From assembly GCF_011008845.1 (NCBI RefSeq), contig NZ_JAAIWM010000003.1:186001-250000 (forward strand): 64,000 nt of DNA, read 5' to 3'. The position numbers were made by a program, and so were the translations under genes. Position 1 is the stretch's first letter. Every line of letters starts with the position of its first letter. Positions 28,232 through 37,762 of this stretch are shown piece after piece. The notes under the pieces were generated by a model. That model worked only from the letters and a program-made list of their open reading frames with translations. It did not search any database and was not told the DNA's origin. The DNA is from Bacillus mesophilus (lineage in GTDB: Bacteria > Bacillota > Bacilli > Bacillales > SA4).

Positions 28232-28672
28232 GATGTATAATCACACCTTTATAAAAAATAAAGCTGTTTTCGCATGAATTGCTGGATAAAGACAATCAAA
28301 CATTCGTCTTAACACATGTTTTTATTTATTAGTAAAGATGCGCTTTTGGGCACCAATGTTTGCGAAAAATTCTTAAATACAGGAAAAAAGCTCCTAAAGA
28401 ACTACTTGTCTATAAAATAGAAAGAGCTCAATCTAGTAAGCTCCTTTTTAACCATACAGGAAACGCTAGCGTAGTTCAAGGGTAATGAGTAAGGCAAAAT
28501 TATCCTGCTATACAAATAATCTACTGAACAAAAGGAGAAATTCCTTCTCGAGGGGATGCTTAATATAGGAACCACATACCTTGCCCGTTACATGTACGAA
28601 ACTCATTATTATAACTATCACGTTAAAATAAATAAAAATACACAGCCTAACGTACAAGCTGTGTACCTCTAA
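28232..28672 (-). other. 441-bp gap upstream of the cobalamin-binding gene
   Basis: No gene seen. It holds the terminator of the EnvC-like gene at the right end. In the middle (about 28375-28460) is a set of GGAGCT/AGCTC segments that can pair in alternative ways, ending in GGAGCTTTTTT on the minus strand, so a second terminator or a leader attenuator is possible. I looked for a T-box sequence and a B12 box and saw neither. Confidence 0.4.
28631..28665 (-). terminator. Terminator of the EnvC-like gene / ftsEX operon
   Basis: Arms TACACAGC / GCTGTGTA (28639-28646, 28658-28665) followed by TTTTTATTTATTTT on the minus strand. Confidence 0.88.
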
Positions 28673-29926
28673 TTAGAAATTTATATAGTTTCTAGGATTA
28701 ACCGAATTAGACTTACTTCCATTCCAGCCACCCTTATGAAGTTCAAAGTGTAAATGTGCTCCGAACGAACGACCTGTATTCCCCATAAAGCCAAGTCGTT
28801 GACCTTGTTGAACCGATTGTCCCGCTGATACTTCACGATTTTCTAAGTGAGCATAAACGGTTGTCCACATTTGACCTTTTACACTATGAGCAATAAATAC
28901 AACGTTACCATAACTTGAAGAATAATAGGAGCTAATTACCGTTCCTGAAGCTGCAGCTACAACCGGTACACTGCTACCACGTTTCCCGATATCAACTCCA
29001 GCATGTAGACGTCCCCATCTCGCTCCATAGTTAGAGGTAATAGGACCAGCTGCTGGCACAATAAAACTACCTGATGCTGCGGCTGGTGGAGTTGAAGGCT
29101 TCTTTCCAGCTGCCTCATCTTCCTTCTTCTTTCGTGCTGCTTCTTCCTCAGCACGCTTAATACGCTCTAACTCCTTTTGAACAGCTGAAGCCTGTGCTGC
29201 AATAATTTGCGCTTCATTTTCAAGCTCATGAATCTCATGTTGTAGATCTTCCTGTTGCTTTTCAAGCTTTGCCATCATCTGTTGCTTACTCTTCTCTTGA
29301 GCCTTTTGCATCGATAGCATGCTTTCTAAATCAACAAGCTTTGTTTCTAGTTCCTCTAATGCAAGTGCAAGCTCCGATTGCTTTTGCTCTAACAATTGCT
29401 TGTCCTCTTGATGCTTAGTAAGAATTTCTTTATCTGCTCTAAAGATTGTCGTAACAGCTGTCATACGATCAATAAAATCACTAAAGTCTTGTGCTCCAAG
29501 TAAAACCTCAAGATATTGAACGGCCCCACCTGTCACTTGTAAGGAACGAACACGTTCTTTTAAGAGCTCATTACGCTCTTCAATACGCTCTTGTACAACC
29601 ACTATTTCTTCAGTTAAAGCAGTAATTTCTTGCTTTACAGTTTCAATGTTTTCTTGTTGCTTACGAATGTTTTCACTTGTCTCAGCTTGTGCTTGATCAA
29701 GTTTCTTAATATCAGCATTTAACTGGTTAATTTCATTATCAAGTTCATTGAACTCATCCTCAACTACGGACTTTTCTGAATTGATCTCTGATTTTTTCTT
29801 ATTTAACTCTTGCTTTTGCTCATTTAACTCTGACTTGGTATTTGCTGAAGCTTCTTCATAATGTAAAAGAGTACCTCCAACAATCGTGAAACAAAGCATG
29901 ACTAGCACAACCAGTTTTCTCCTCAA
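28673..29926 (-). CDS. EnvC-like peptidoglycan hydrolase/activator: coiled coil plus M23 domain
   Basis: 417 residues with a signal peptide (cut after the ASA at about 26-28), a long coiled coil (about 30-250) and a C-terminal LytM/M23 peptidase domain (about 290-417) with HAGVDIG and HLHFELHKGG, so the zinc-binding His residues of an active endopeptidase are present. It directly follows ftsX with 33 bases between. FtsEX complexes drive such coiled-coil partners (EnvC, PcsB, CwlO) to cut the wall, so this is likely the partner. The TTG at 29926 has AGGAGG nine bases upstream; the ATG 18 bases earlier contains that site inside its frame, so I prefer the TTG. Confidence 0.9.
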   Translation of the reverse strand: MRRKLVVLVMLCFTIVGGTLLHYEEASANTKSELNEQKQELNKKKSEINSEKSVVEDEFNELDNEINQLNADIKKLDQAQAETSENIRKQQENIETVKQEITALTEEIVVVQERIEERNELLKERVRSLQVTGGAVQYLEVLLGAQDFSDFIDRMTAVTTIFRADKEILTKHQEDKQLLEQKQSELALALEELETKLVDLESMLSMQKAQEKSKQQMMAKLEKQQEDLQHEIHELENEAQIIAAQASAVQKELERIKRAEEEAARKKKEDEAAGKKPSTPPAAASGSFIVPAAGPITSNYGARWGRLHAGVDIGKRGSSVPVVAAASGTVISSYYSSSYGNVVFIAHSVKGQMWTTVYAHLENREVSAGQSVQQGQRLGFMGNTGRSFGAHLHFELHKGGWNGSKSNSVNPRNYINF

Positions 29927-29959
29927 CGTCTCGTTCCTCCTCATCTCTCTATTGTTCTA

Positions 29960-30853
29960 TTAAACTTTTAAGAATTTACGTACGGACAATAGGCTTCCCC
30001 AAACTCCGATAAATGCTCCGATTAGTAATAAAATTCCACTTAACTGAAACACAAACGGCGTAACCGGTAAAAGTTGAAAAAAGGTGTCTTCTAGCTTCGG
30101 ATTAGCAGTCGTGAATAGATAATGATAGCTAGATACAGTAAGCACAATTGGAAGAATCGATCCAATTACTCCTAATAAAAGACCTTCGATAAAAAATGGC
30201 CAGCGGATAAAACCATTTGTCGCTCCAACTAGTTTCATAATCTCAATTTCTTTACGTCTAGCAATAATCGTAATTTTAATCGTATTTGAGATTAAGAACA
30301 TAGCCGTAAATAGTAGACCGACGATAATACCGATTCCTATATTACGAGCAATTCCAATTCCTTGAAACAGCTTTTCAACGGTACCTTTACCGTATAGCAC
30401 CTTGTCTGCCTGGTTGTAACGTTCAATTTGAGTCGCAACTTTGATGACATCTGTCGGTTCCTTGGTTGTAACAATAAACACATCATTTAAAGGGTTGTCC
30501 TGCTCAAAAAGTGTAAAAGATTCTCCTTCTTCCCCCATACTGTCAATCAGTTTTTGAAGCTGATCATCCTTTGATGAGAAGGTAACAGATTCGACCTCTG
30601 GTATTCGTTTTATATTAGCTTCTAATCCCGCTACGTCTGATTCAGTAGCCTCAAGTGCAATATGAACACTAATTTTCACATCTGATTCAATCGTCTTTGC
30701 AAATTGGTTTAAGTTCATCATAATCGCTAGAAAACTACCAACAAGTAATAGCGTAACGGTTACAGCACTGACTGAAGCAAAGGTCATCCAGCCATTTCTA
30801 AAAATATTTTTTACACCTTCACGAATATGCCGGGTAAACGTTCTAAGATTCAT
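29960..30853 (-). CDS. ftsX: Cell division/wall hydrolase regulator FtsX (ABC permease)
   Basis: 297 residues with four membrane segments (about 21-44, 169-192, 223-246 and 262-287) and an extracellular domain of about 120 residues between the first two, the usual FtsX topology. RRKEIEIMKLVGATNGFIRWPF is the conserved cytoplasmic loop. The ATG at 30853 overlaps the end of ftsE by 11 bases and has GAGGGG upstream; a GTG 12 bases earlier overlaps that site. With FtsE it forms an ABC-like complex that converts ATP hydrolysis into activation of an extracellular peptidoglycan hydrolase. Confidence 0.96.
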   Translation of the reverse strand: MNLRTFTRHIREGVKNIFRNGWMTFASVSAVTVTLLLVGSFLAIMMNLNQFAKTIESDVKISVHIALEATESDVAGLEANIKRIPEVESVTFSSKDDQLQKLIDSMGEEGESFTLFEQDNPLNDVFIVTTKEPTDVIKVATQIERYNQADKVLYGKGTVEKLFQGIGIARNIGIGIIVGLLFTAMFLISNTIKITIIARRKEIEIMKLVGATNGFIRWPFFIEGLLLGVIGSILPIVLTVSSYHYLFTTANPKLEDTFFQLLPVTPFVFQLSGILLLIGAFIGVWGSLLSVRKFLKV

Positions 30854-31529
30854 AGCCGTATTCACCCCTCAATTCATCACGTGCAATTCTACCATTTTCA
30901 ATTGCGATAACGCGCTTTCTAACGGTATTTACGATTTCACGGTTATGTGTTGCCATCACAATCGTCGTTCCTCTATTATTAATTTCTTCAAAAATATTCA
31001 TAATCTCCCATGACGTTTCGGGATCAAGATTACCTGTAGGCTCGTCCGCAATCATAACCTTTGGGTTATTTACAATCGATCGTGCAATCGATACACGCTG
31101 CTGCTCTCCACCGGAAAGCTCCTGCGGCAAGAACCGCGCCTTATGCTTAAGACGTACAAGATCTAGCACATCCATAACACGTCTTTTAATGTTTTTCGGT
31201 GTTTCTTCAATTACTTCAAGCGCAAATGCGACATTTTCATATACTGTTAATGTAGGTAGCAGTTTAAAGTCCTGAAAGACAACCCCTATATTTCGACGTA
31301 AATAGGGAACTCTGCTTTCCTTTAACTTCGCTAAATTAATATCATTGATTGTAATTGTGCCTTTTGACGGGCGTTCTTCACGATACATCATCTTAATAAA
31401 TGTCGATTTTCCTGCACCACTTGGACCTACAACATAGACAAATTCACCTTGATCTATTTTAACGGTGATCCCATTAACAGCCAGAACACCATTTGGGTAT
31501 GTTTTATAAACATCCTTTAATTCAATCAT
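30843..31529 (-). CDS. ftsE: ABC ATPase FtsE
   Basis: 228 residues with Walker A GPSGAGKST (35-43), signature LSGGEQQR and Walker B VMIADEPTGNLD. Begins MIELKDVYKTYPNGVLAVNG, matching Bacillus FtsE, from the ATG at 31529 with AGGGTG eight bases upstream. Partner of FtsX; in B. subtilis FtsEX activates CwlO for elongation and is needed for proper polar septation at sporulation. First gene of the ftsE-ftsX-envC-like operon, driven by a sigma-A promoter about 90 bases upstream. Confidence 0.97.
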   Translation of the reverse strand: MIELKDVYKTYPNGVLAVNGITVKIDQGEFVYVVGPSGAGKSTFIKMMYREERPSKGTITINDINLAKLKESRVPYLRRNIGVVFQDFKLLPTLTVYENVAFALEVIEETPKNIKRRVMDVLDLVRLKHKARFLPQELSGGEQQRVSIARSIVNNPKVMIADEPTGNLDPETSWEIMNIFEEINNRGTTIVMATHNREIVNTVRKRVIAIENGRIARDELRGEYGYES

Positions 31530-31615
31530 GTTAACTTTCACCCTGCTTCTCTAAGTTATAAAATTTATAATCAACGTATCTTTTAAGTAAAATTCGGTTA
31601 CATAACTAATTTATT

Positions 31616-31644
31616 ATAATATAGGCATCTACTAGTTTCGACAA
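31616..31644 (-). promoter_or_regulatory. sigma-A promoter of ftsE with overlapping Spo0A-box-like sequence
   Basis: Minus strand TTGTCG (31639-31644), 17-bp spacer, TATTAT (31616-31621). The -35 region reads TTGTCGAA, which contains the 0A-box core TGTCGAA. Whether Spo0A binds is not shown. Confidence 0.6.
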
Positions 31645-31870
31645 CAATCGCATATTTGACGAAAATTGCCAACAAGGCGACAGAACCAAACACACAATTT
31701 ATTATAACATCATATAACGCCATTTTTTGACGTATTTTTATTACAATTTTGTTTCATGAGGAAATACTTGTAATAATGAGGGGAATTTATGGATATCTTG
31801 TCAGATGAGATTCGTCAATTTATTTAGGTGGAGAGGAAGGAGAGTTGAGTTGAAAGGTAAATGCGGTTTT

Positions 31871-31996
31871 GTTCATAAAATAGTAAAGGCCGTGCATTTA
31901 TTTAAATTTTACAAGTAGATATTGGTCGAGAACGTGCATATAAATTTTATTTTGGTGCAGAAATGCCCGAGAGTCGTACATAATAGTTCATACATG
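31871..31996 (+). repeat. 21-bp phased repeat array, GTGCAT type
   Basis: GTGCA-like cores start at 31871 (GTTCAT), 31892, 31934, 31955 and 31976 (GTACAT); the unit at 31913 has decayed but the phase is kept, so all spacings are 21 or 42. It lies between the cccB terminator and the ftsE promoter. The rest of this 540-bp gap shows nothing else I can name. Confidence 0.82.
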
Positions 31997-32033
31997 AACA
32001 ACGGGAGAGGTTTTAAGGCATAATAGCACTAAA

Positions 32034-32066
32034 ACAAAAAAATAGTGCGCTTCAAAGCCGCACTAT
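32034..32066 (-). terminator. Terminator of cccB
   Basis: Arms ATAGTGCG / CGCACTAT (32042-32049, 32059-32066) followed by TTTTTTT on the minus strand. Confidence 0.92.
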
Positions 32067-32071
32067 CCCCT

Positions 32072-32416
32072 TTATTTCATTGTAGCTAACCATGCAGCTA
32101 CTGCTTCAGCATCAGACCCTTGTAAGACACCCTTTGGCATACTACCTTGACCATTCACAATGATACTTAGAATTTCTTCCTCTGAATACTTACTTCCAAC
32201 CTTTTGAAGATTTGGTCCCATACTACCTTCTAAATTGCCACCATGACAATTTGCACAGCTTTGTCGATACAGTTTTTCACCATCAGATACTTCCGCAGTT
32301 CCACCAGTTGCTGTGTCATTATCAGCTGGCTCCTCCTGAGCTGTATCTCCGCCACCACCACAAGCAGATAATGTAAGTAACGCTCCAAACAGAACAACCA
32401 TGATTTTACTTTTCAT
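32072..32416 (-). CDS. cccB: Cytochrome c-551 lipoprotein CccB
   Basis: 114-residue lipoprotein: signal peptide with lipobox LSAC (Cys19), a Gly/Asp/Thr-rich linker, then a small class I cytochrome c domain with heme motif CANCH (54-58) and distal Met in GSMPKG (Met93). It carries electrons on the outer face of the membrane, in B. subtilis towards cytochrome oxidase. AGGAGG precedes the ATG. It is placed downstream of yvjA as in B. subtilis. Confidence 0.94.
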   Translation of the reverse strand: MKSKIMVVLFGALLTLSACGGGGDTAQEEPADNDTATGGTAEVSDGEKLYRQSCANCHGGNLEGSMGPNLQKVGSKYSEEEILSIIVNGQGSMPKGVLQGSDAEAVAAWLATMK

Positions 32417-32468
32417 CTAAAATCCTCCTAGAATCATCATAAGATTATTTTAGCCTATAATATCCCAA

Positions 32469-33335
32469 TTATGTACGTTTAAAGCCTTCACCTAAAACTT
32501 CTGACGCATTCATAACTACAACGAATGCAGAAGGGTCAATGCCTTTAACTAATTGTTTCAATTTCGTGAACTCCGTCTGATTAACTACACACATAAGCAC
32601 AGGACGTTCTTGATCCGTATAACCACCAAAGGCTGATAAGCGAGTCACACCGCGATCAATCTTCGTTAAAATTCCCTGTCTCACATCAGCTTCTTTACTC
32701 GTGATAATAATGGCCATTTTCGAATAACCAATACCCATCTGCACAAAATCAATTGTCTTACTCGTAACAAAGAGAGCAATTAACGCGTAAAGTCCTCTCT
32801 CTAAATCAAAAACAATTGCAGCGGTTAAAACTACCATTCCATCAATCAGTGCTACACAGGTTCCAAGTGATAAACCCGTATATTTATTAATGATTTGAGC
32901 GGCTAAATCCACTCCACCAGTCGAGGCTTTCCCTCTAAAGACAATACCAAGACCAAGACCGACCCCAATCCCACCAAATAGAGCACCAAGAAGTGGATCC
33001 AGTGTAGCAGCTTCCATGTCTCTCGTCAGGAAGACAATAAACGGCAAGAAGATCGTTCCAACTAAACTCTTAAGACCAAAGGAACGTCCTAATAGCACAA
33101 TCCCCGCAATAAACAACGGAACATTCAGAGCCATTTGAACAAATGCAGGTTCCCAACCCAATACCGCATCTGTAATCGTACTAATCCCACTGACCCCACC
33201 AGAAGCGATTCGATTAGGAAGTAAAAACAAATTAAACGCAAGTGCCACAATCGCAGAACCAACTAAAACATATATGTATTCAAGCAAAGTCTCAGTCTTG
33301 GGACTAAGAACAATCCCCTTTCGATTTCTCCCCAT
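32469..33335 (-). CDS. yvjA: YitT-family membrane protein (YvjA)
   Basis: 288 residues: five to six membrane helices (about 15-195) and a C-terminal cytoplasmic DUF2179 domain (about 200-285) with TRLSAFGGYTDQERPVLMCV. NRIASGGVSGIST is the typical YitT loop. Function in the family is not established. I use the ATG at 33335; the frame extends 13 codons further but that part contains the GGGAGG site itself. Position between prfB and cccB is as in B. subtilis. Confidence 0.87.
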   Translation of the reverse strand: MGRNRKGIVLSPKTETLLEYIYVLVGSAIVALAFNLFLLPNRIASGGVSGISTITDAVLGWEPAFVQMALNVPLFIAGIVLLGRSFGLKSLVGTIFLPFIVFLTRDMEAATLDPLLGALFGGIGVGLGLGIVFRGKASTGGVDLAAQIINKYTGLSLGTCVALIDGMVVLTAAIVFDLERGLYALIALFVTSKTIDFVQMGIGYSKMAIIITSKEADVRQGILTKIDRGVTRLSAFGGYTDQERPVLMCVVNQTEFTKLKQLVKGIDPSAFVVVMNASEVLGEGFKRT

Positions 33336-33394
33336 AATAACTACATAACCTCCCTCAAAAATTACAAACCACACATTAAACCTAAATACTTTAC

Positions 33395-33437
33395 CACTTT
33401 AAAGCTATGGGGGCCTGGCCCCCATAGCTTTAAAGTG
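33395..33437. repeat. Perfect 43-bp palindrome with GGGGGCCTGGCCCCC core
   Basis: Two 21-base arms, CACTTTAAAGCTATGGGGGCC-type, pair perfectly around a single T at 33416. Shares core and CTTTAAAG-like flank with the copy at 17956-17991. Looks like a REP element as moved by RAYT transposases; no such transposase is in the window. Confidence 0.85.
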
Positions 33438-33563
33438 CCGAAGTGAGTATATCATGGTGTTTTTGTTTTGTGAATGGCACTCTGTTAGCGTGGTAAAGGG
33501 GTAAATCAGTGATGTATGAGTAGTTTGCTTCAAAGGTGGTAGGTATCATTCAAAGACACTACA

Positions 33564-33609
33564 ATAAACATAAGAAAAGCTGCTAATCGGCAGCTTTTCT
33601 TATGTTTAT
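33564..33609. terminator. Long perfect hairpin, possible bidirectional terminator
   Basis: A 20-bp perfect stem (33564-33583 with 33590-33609) around a 6-base loop; the GC-rich top AAGCTGC / GCAGCTT is followed by TTTTCTTATGTTT on either strand. No gene ends nearby on the plus strand, and prfB already has its own terminator at 33806-33837. Confidence 0.6.
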
Positions 33610-33651
33610 AAGTTTGGTTAGTCGTTTTAGAAACTCGCTTTTAAGACATTT

Positions 33652-33770
33652 GCGTGGAATTCCGTATAATTGCGTGAGCCCACGTATTAATTGCGTGACT
33701 TCTAACATAATTGTTAGAGGTTGGATGGTTATTTGCGTGAGAATCAAATATGATTGCGTATTTAAACCCC
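33652..33770 (+). repeat. 21-bp phased repeat array, GCGTGA type
   Basis: GCGTGA-like cores start at 33652 (GCGTGG), 33672, 33693, 33735 and 33756 (GCGTAT), with a decayed unit near 33714. Spacings are 20, 21, 42, 21. It lies between the prfB terminator and the yvjA region. The remainder of this 514-bp gap holds the palindrome and hairpin listed separately. Confidence 0.82.
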
Positions 33771-33805
33771 ACTGACTGACATCGACAACAACAACTCCAA
33801 AACGT

Positions 33806-33837
33806 AAAAAACCTCTTATCCTATCCCGATAAGAGGT
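33806..33837 (-). terminator. Terminator of prfB
   Basis: Arms ACCTCTTATC / GATAAGAGGT (33811-33820, 33828-33837) followed by TTTTTT on the minus strand. Confidence 0.93.
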
Positions 33838-33849
33838 CCATATCTGTTC

Positions 33850-34948
33850 TTATAATTTCGAACGTAAGTAAGCATCAATAAACGAATCTAAATCTCCATC
33901 CATAACACTTTGTGTATTACCAACTTCGAAGTTTGTACGATGATCTTTCACCATTGAATATGGATGGAATACGTAAGAACGTATTTGACTTCCCCACGCA
34001 ATATCATTCTTTTCTCCACGAATTTCATCGAGCTGAGCTTGCTGCTCTTCGATTTTACGTTGGTAAAGTTTCGCCTGAAGCATCTTCATAGCTCGCTCAC
34101 GGTTCTTGATCTGGGAACGTTCAGTTTGACAGGTTACGACAGTGTTTGTTGGAGTATGGGTAATACGAACTGCAGAATCTGTCGTATTAATATGCTGTCC
34201 ACCTGCTCCACTTGCACGATAAGTGTCGATTTTTAAATCCTCGGTTCTTATATCGATATCAATTTCTTCGTTGAACTCAGGCATCACATCACAGGACACG
34301 AAAGAAGTGTGACGTCGACCTGATGAGTCAAACGGAGAGATTCGAACTAATCGGTGAACCCCTTTTTCAGCCTTTAAGTATCCATAAGCATTATGACCCT
34401 TAATCAGAAGTGTAACACTCTTAATTCCCGCCTCATCACCCGGCAGATAATCAAGTGTCTCTACTTTAAAACCTTTACGCTCGCCCCATCTTGTATACAT
34501 GCGGAGAAGCATTGAACCCCAGTCCTGTGACTCTGTTCCACCAGCCCCAGGATGTAGCTCTAGAATCGCATTATTCTTATCATAAGGTTCACTTAATAAT
34601 AGCTGAAGCTCAAAATCATTAAACTCTTTAGTTAGAGATTTTACCTCAGTAACCAACTCGTCCTTTAAGTCCTCATCATGCTCTTCTCTTAACAGCTCGT
34701 AAGTTAATACAAGGTTCTCATAGGACTCTTGAAGGTCATTAAATTGATTCACCAACTCTTTTAATCCGTTAGCCTCATTTATTACCGTTTGAGCCTCTTG
34801 TTGATTGTCCCAAAACGTTGGTTCAGCCATACGCTCATCCAGCTCTCTAATGCGAGCCTCATTTTCTTCTAAGTCAAAGAGACCCCCTAAAGTCTTCTAG
34901 ACGTTTTTCCATCTTTTCTAATTCGTTTCTAATTTCCGCTAATTCCAT
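33850..34948 (-). CDS. prfB: Peptide chain release factor 2 (with programmed +1 frameshift)
   Basis: RF2 recognises UGA/UAA stops and releases the finished peptide. The gene is read in two frames: codons 1-24 (34948-34877) read [20 protein letters not shown] then RGSL and end at an in-frame TGA; a +1 shift skips one base and continues [13 protein letters not shown] to the stop at 33850, giving 365 residues. The second part contains the peptidyl-hydrolase motif GAGGQHIN and the codon-recognition tripeptide region ([13 protein letters not shown]). The ATG at 34948 has GAGGTG upstream. A simple ORF call would miss the first 39 or so residues. Normal length and position between secA and yvjA. Confidence 0.96.
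34873..34888 (-). promoter_or_regulatory. RF2 autoregulatory frameshift site
   Basis: Minus strand AGGGGG (34883-34888, internal Shine-Dalgarno), three bases, then CTT TGA C (34879-34873): the classical +1 slip site where low RF2 favours slipping past its own UGA. Confidence 0.95.
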
Positions 34949-35008
34949 ATATGCCACCTCATGTATTCTTTTCGTTAGGTTGTGATACATTTAAAAAAAC
35001 TTTCTCAT

Positions 35009-35045
35009 TAAAAAGCCTATGTCTTACAAAAAGACATAAGCTTTT
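35009..35045 (-). terminator. Terminator of secA
   Basis: Arms AAAAGCCTATGTCTT / AAGACATAAGCTTTT with one mismatch, then TTTTTAATG on the minus strand, 18 bases after the stop. Confidence 0.9.
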
Positions 35046-35063
35046 AGGTCATCTATTTATATG

Positions 35064-37574
35064 CTACTGACCGCAGCACTGCTTATATTTCTTACCACTT
35101 CCACAATAGCACGGATCGTTTCGGCCAATAGTAACGTCCTTCACAACTGGCTTCTTCTTCGGCTTTTCGCTACCTTCAGCGTTTGGAATTACCGCTTGAC
35201 CTTTAGCTACTTCTTGACGCTCGAGGTTGTTGCGGATTTGTGCCTTCATGACATACTTCGCAACATCTTCTTCAATCGAAGCAATCATAGCTTCAAACAT
35301 TGCAAAGCCTTCCATCTGATACTCACGAAGCGGATCAATTTGACCGTAAGCACGTAAATGAATACCTTGACGTAGCTGATCCATGGCATCAATATGATCC
35401 ATCCACTTGCTATCTACAGCACGAAGAACAATAACCTTCTCGAACTCACGCATTTGCTCAGGCTCTAGCTGCGCTTCCTTCTCATCATACTTAGCCTTTA
35501 CCTTACCAAAGATAAGCTCAGAAATCTCTTCTGCTTCTATGCCACGAAGTTCATTCTCAGAAAGCTCTCCTTCAGAAAGAAGATTTGCTTCAGTAAAGTC
35601 AACAATTGCCTTTACATTCCACTCTTCTGGTTCTTCATTACTTGGACAATGTGCCTGAACATTACGATCAATCGTTGATTTAATCATACCTTCAACCACT
35701 TCACGCAAGTCATCCGAAGCTAATACATCATAACGCTGGTTATAAATAACCTCACGTTGCTGACGTAACACATCATCATATTGTAAAAGTTGCTTACGTG
35801 AATCAAAGTTATTACCCTCAACACGCTTTTGCGCAGATTCAACGGCACGAGAAACAATTTTACTTTCAATTGGCTGAGAATCATCCATCCCCAATCGTTC
35901 CATCATCGTTCTCATATTATCAGAACCAAAACGGCGCATTAATTCATCTTCCATCGATAAGTAGAACTGCGTTAAACCTGGATCACCTTGACGACCAGAA
36001 CGTCCACGAAGCTGATTATCAATACGTCTGCTCTCATGTCGCTCTGTACCAACAACTGCAAGTCCACCTAAATCTTTTACACCTTCGCCAAGCTTAATAT
36101 CAGTACCACGACCAGCCATATTGGTTGCAATCGTTACTGCACCTCTTTGACCCGCTCCAGCAATAATTTCAGCTTCCCGTTCATGGTTTTTCGCATTCAA
36201 GACATTATGCTTGATTCCCTTTTTAGTCAAATATTTAGCAATCAATTCAGATGTTTCAACCGCAACTGTACCAATTAGAACAGGTTGTCCCTTGTGATGT
36301 AATTCAGCAATATGCTCAACAACTGCACGGAACTTTCCATCAATTGATTTGAAAATTAAATCTGGTCTGTCATCACGAGCAATCGGAAGGTTCGTAGGAA
36401 TTGCCACAACATTCATGTTATAAATATTACGGAATTCCTCTTCCTCTGTCTTCGCTGTACCCGTCATACCAGAAAGCTTTTCATACATACGGAAGTAGTT
36501 CTGGAACGTAATCGTTGCAAGCGTCATACTTTCGTTTTGAATTTCAAGACCTTCCTTAGCCTCAATCGCTTGGTGAAGTCCATCACTATAACGACGCCCC
36601 TTCATTAGACGACCAGTAAACGAGTCAACAATTACTACCTCTTCATCTTGAACAACATAATCGGTATCACGGTGCATACTAGCATGTGCCTTCAAAGCTT
36701 GATTAATATGGTGCAGAACCGTCACATTGTTCAGATCAAATAAATTCTCAAGGTTAAAAGTCTTCTCAGCCTTTGTAATACCTTCTTCAGTTAGCTGAAC
36801 AGCCTTTGTTTTAACGTCATAATTATAATCTTCTTCAGCCTTTAACGTACGAACAAACCCATTTGCTTGTAGATAAAAACCAGTAGATTTACGAGCAGAT
36901 CCCGAGATAATTAACGGAGTACGTGCTTCATCAATTAAAATAGAGTCAACCTCATCGATTACTGCATAATTAAGCGGTCGTTGCACCATTTGCTCTTTGT
37001 AAAGAACCATGTTGTCACGTAAGTAGTCAAAACCTAGCTCATTATTTGTGCTATAGGTAATATCCTTTGCATACTCCTCGATCTTCTGTTCACGAGTTAA
37101 ACCATTTAAGTTTAGCCCAACAGTTAAACCAAGAAACTCATAAAGCTTACCCATTTCAGTCGCATCACGAGTGGCCAAATATTCATTTACCGTTACAATA
37201 TGTACACCTTTTCCAGAAAGCGCATTTAAATAAACAGGTAAAGTAGAAGTTAACGTTTTACCTTCCCCTGTCTTCATCTCTGCGATATTCCCCTCATGAA
37301 GTGCAACGGCACCCATAATCTGAACTGGGAAAGGACGCATTCCTAATACACGAACAGCCGCCTCACGGACAACAGCAAAAGCCTCTGGTAAAATAGCATC
37401 CAATGATTCACCAGCTTCAACTCTACCTTTAAACTCAGCCGTTTTTAAACGTAGCTCTTCATCTGAGATTCTTTGTAAATCAGGTCCTAATGCTTCCACC
37501 TGATCAACGATTTTTTGATATTTATTTAACTGACGTTGATTACCATCAAATACTTTCTTTAACATTCCAAGCAT
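35064..37574 (-). CDS. secA: Protein translocase ATPase SecA
   Basis: 836-residue motor that pushes preproteins through SecYEG. Walker [13 protein letters not shown]-like [20 protein letters not shown] in motif VI, and a C-terminal zinc-binding tail [13 protein letters not shown] are visible. The ATG at 37574 has GAGGAG nine bases upstream and gives [13 protein letters not shown] like B. subtilis; the frame extends 11 codons further without support. It lies between hpf and prfB as in B. subtilis and ends at its own terminator. Confidence 0.98.
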   Translation of the reverse strand: MLGMLKKVFDGNQRQLNKYQKIVDQVEALGPDLQRISDEELRLKTAEFKGRVEAGESLDAILPEAFAVVREAAVRVLGMRPFPVQIMGAVALHEGNIAEMKTGEGKTLTSTLPVYLNALSGKGVHIVTVNEYLATRDATEMGKLYEFLGLTVGLNLNGLTREQKIEEYAKDITYSTNNELGFDYLRDNMVLYKEQMVQRPLNYAVIDEVDSILIDEARTPLIISGSARKSTGFYLQANGFVRTLKAEEDYNYDVKTKAVQLTEEGITKAEKTFNLENLFDLNNVTVLHHINQALKAHASMHRDTDYVVQDEEVVIVDSFTGRLMKGRRYSDGLHQAIEAKEGLEIQNESMTLATITFQNYFRMYEKLSGMTGTAKTEEEEFRNIYNMNVVAIPTNLPIARDDRPDLIFKSIDGKFRAVVEHIAELHHKGQPVLIGTVAVETSELIAKYLTKKGIKHNVLNAKNHEREAEIIAGAGQRGAVTIATNMAGRGTDIKLGEGVKDLGGLAVVGTERHESRRIDNQLRGRSGRQGDPGLTQFYLSMEDELMRRFGSDNMRTMMERLGMDDSQPIESKIVSRAVESAQKRVEGNNFDSRKQLLQYDDVLRQQREVIYNQRYDVLASDDLREVVEGMIKSTIDRNVQAHCPSNEEPEEWNVKAIVDFTEANLLSEGELSENELRGIEAEEISELIFGKVKAKYDEKEAQLEPEQMREFEKVIVLRAVDSKWMDHIDAMDQLRQGIHLRAYGQIDPLREYQMEGFAMFEAMIASIEEDVAKYVMKAQIRNNLERQEVAKGQAVIPNAEGSEKPKKKPVVKDVTIGRNDPCYCGSGKKYKQCCGQ

Positions 37575-37720
37575 TGAAAAACGCTCCTCTTTTCTTGTTT
37601 TCCCCATAAAGGTAAAATGCTACTTTTTATTATATATGTATCCAACTTTAATATTACCATTAACTGAGAACTGATGCCAATCATTACAGGAAAAGTAATG
37701 GTGTATAAAAATATATGAAG

Positions 37721-37753
37721 AAAAAAAGACGCAGCCGAAAATGCGACTGCGTC
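37721..37753 (-). terminator. Terminator of hpf
   Basis: Arms GACGCAGCCG / CGACTGCGTC (37728-37737, 37744-37753; one mismatch), then TTTTTTT on the minus strand. Confidence 0.93.
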
Positions 37754-37762
37754 ATATCAAGT

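Noticed and set aside
28232-28630. T-box or cobalamin riboswitch upstream of the cobalamin-binding gene
   Set aside because: I saw neither the AGGGTGG-type T-box sequence nor a GCC-ACTG/B12 box; only alternative GGAGCT stems remain.
34874-34876. prfB as a pseudogene due to the early TGA
   Set aside because: The TGA is part of the conserved RF2 programmed frameshift site with the AGGGGG stimulator.
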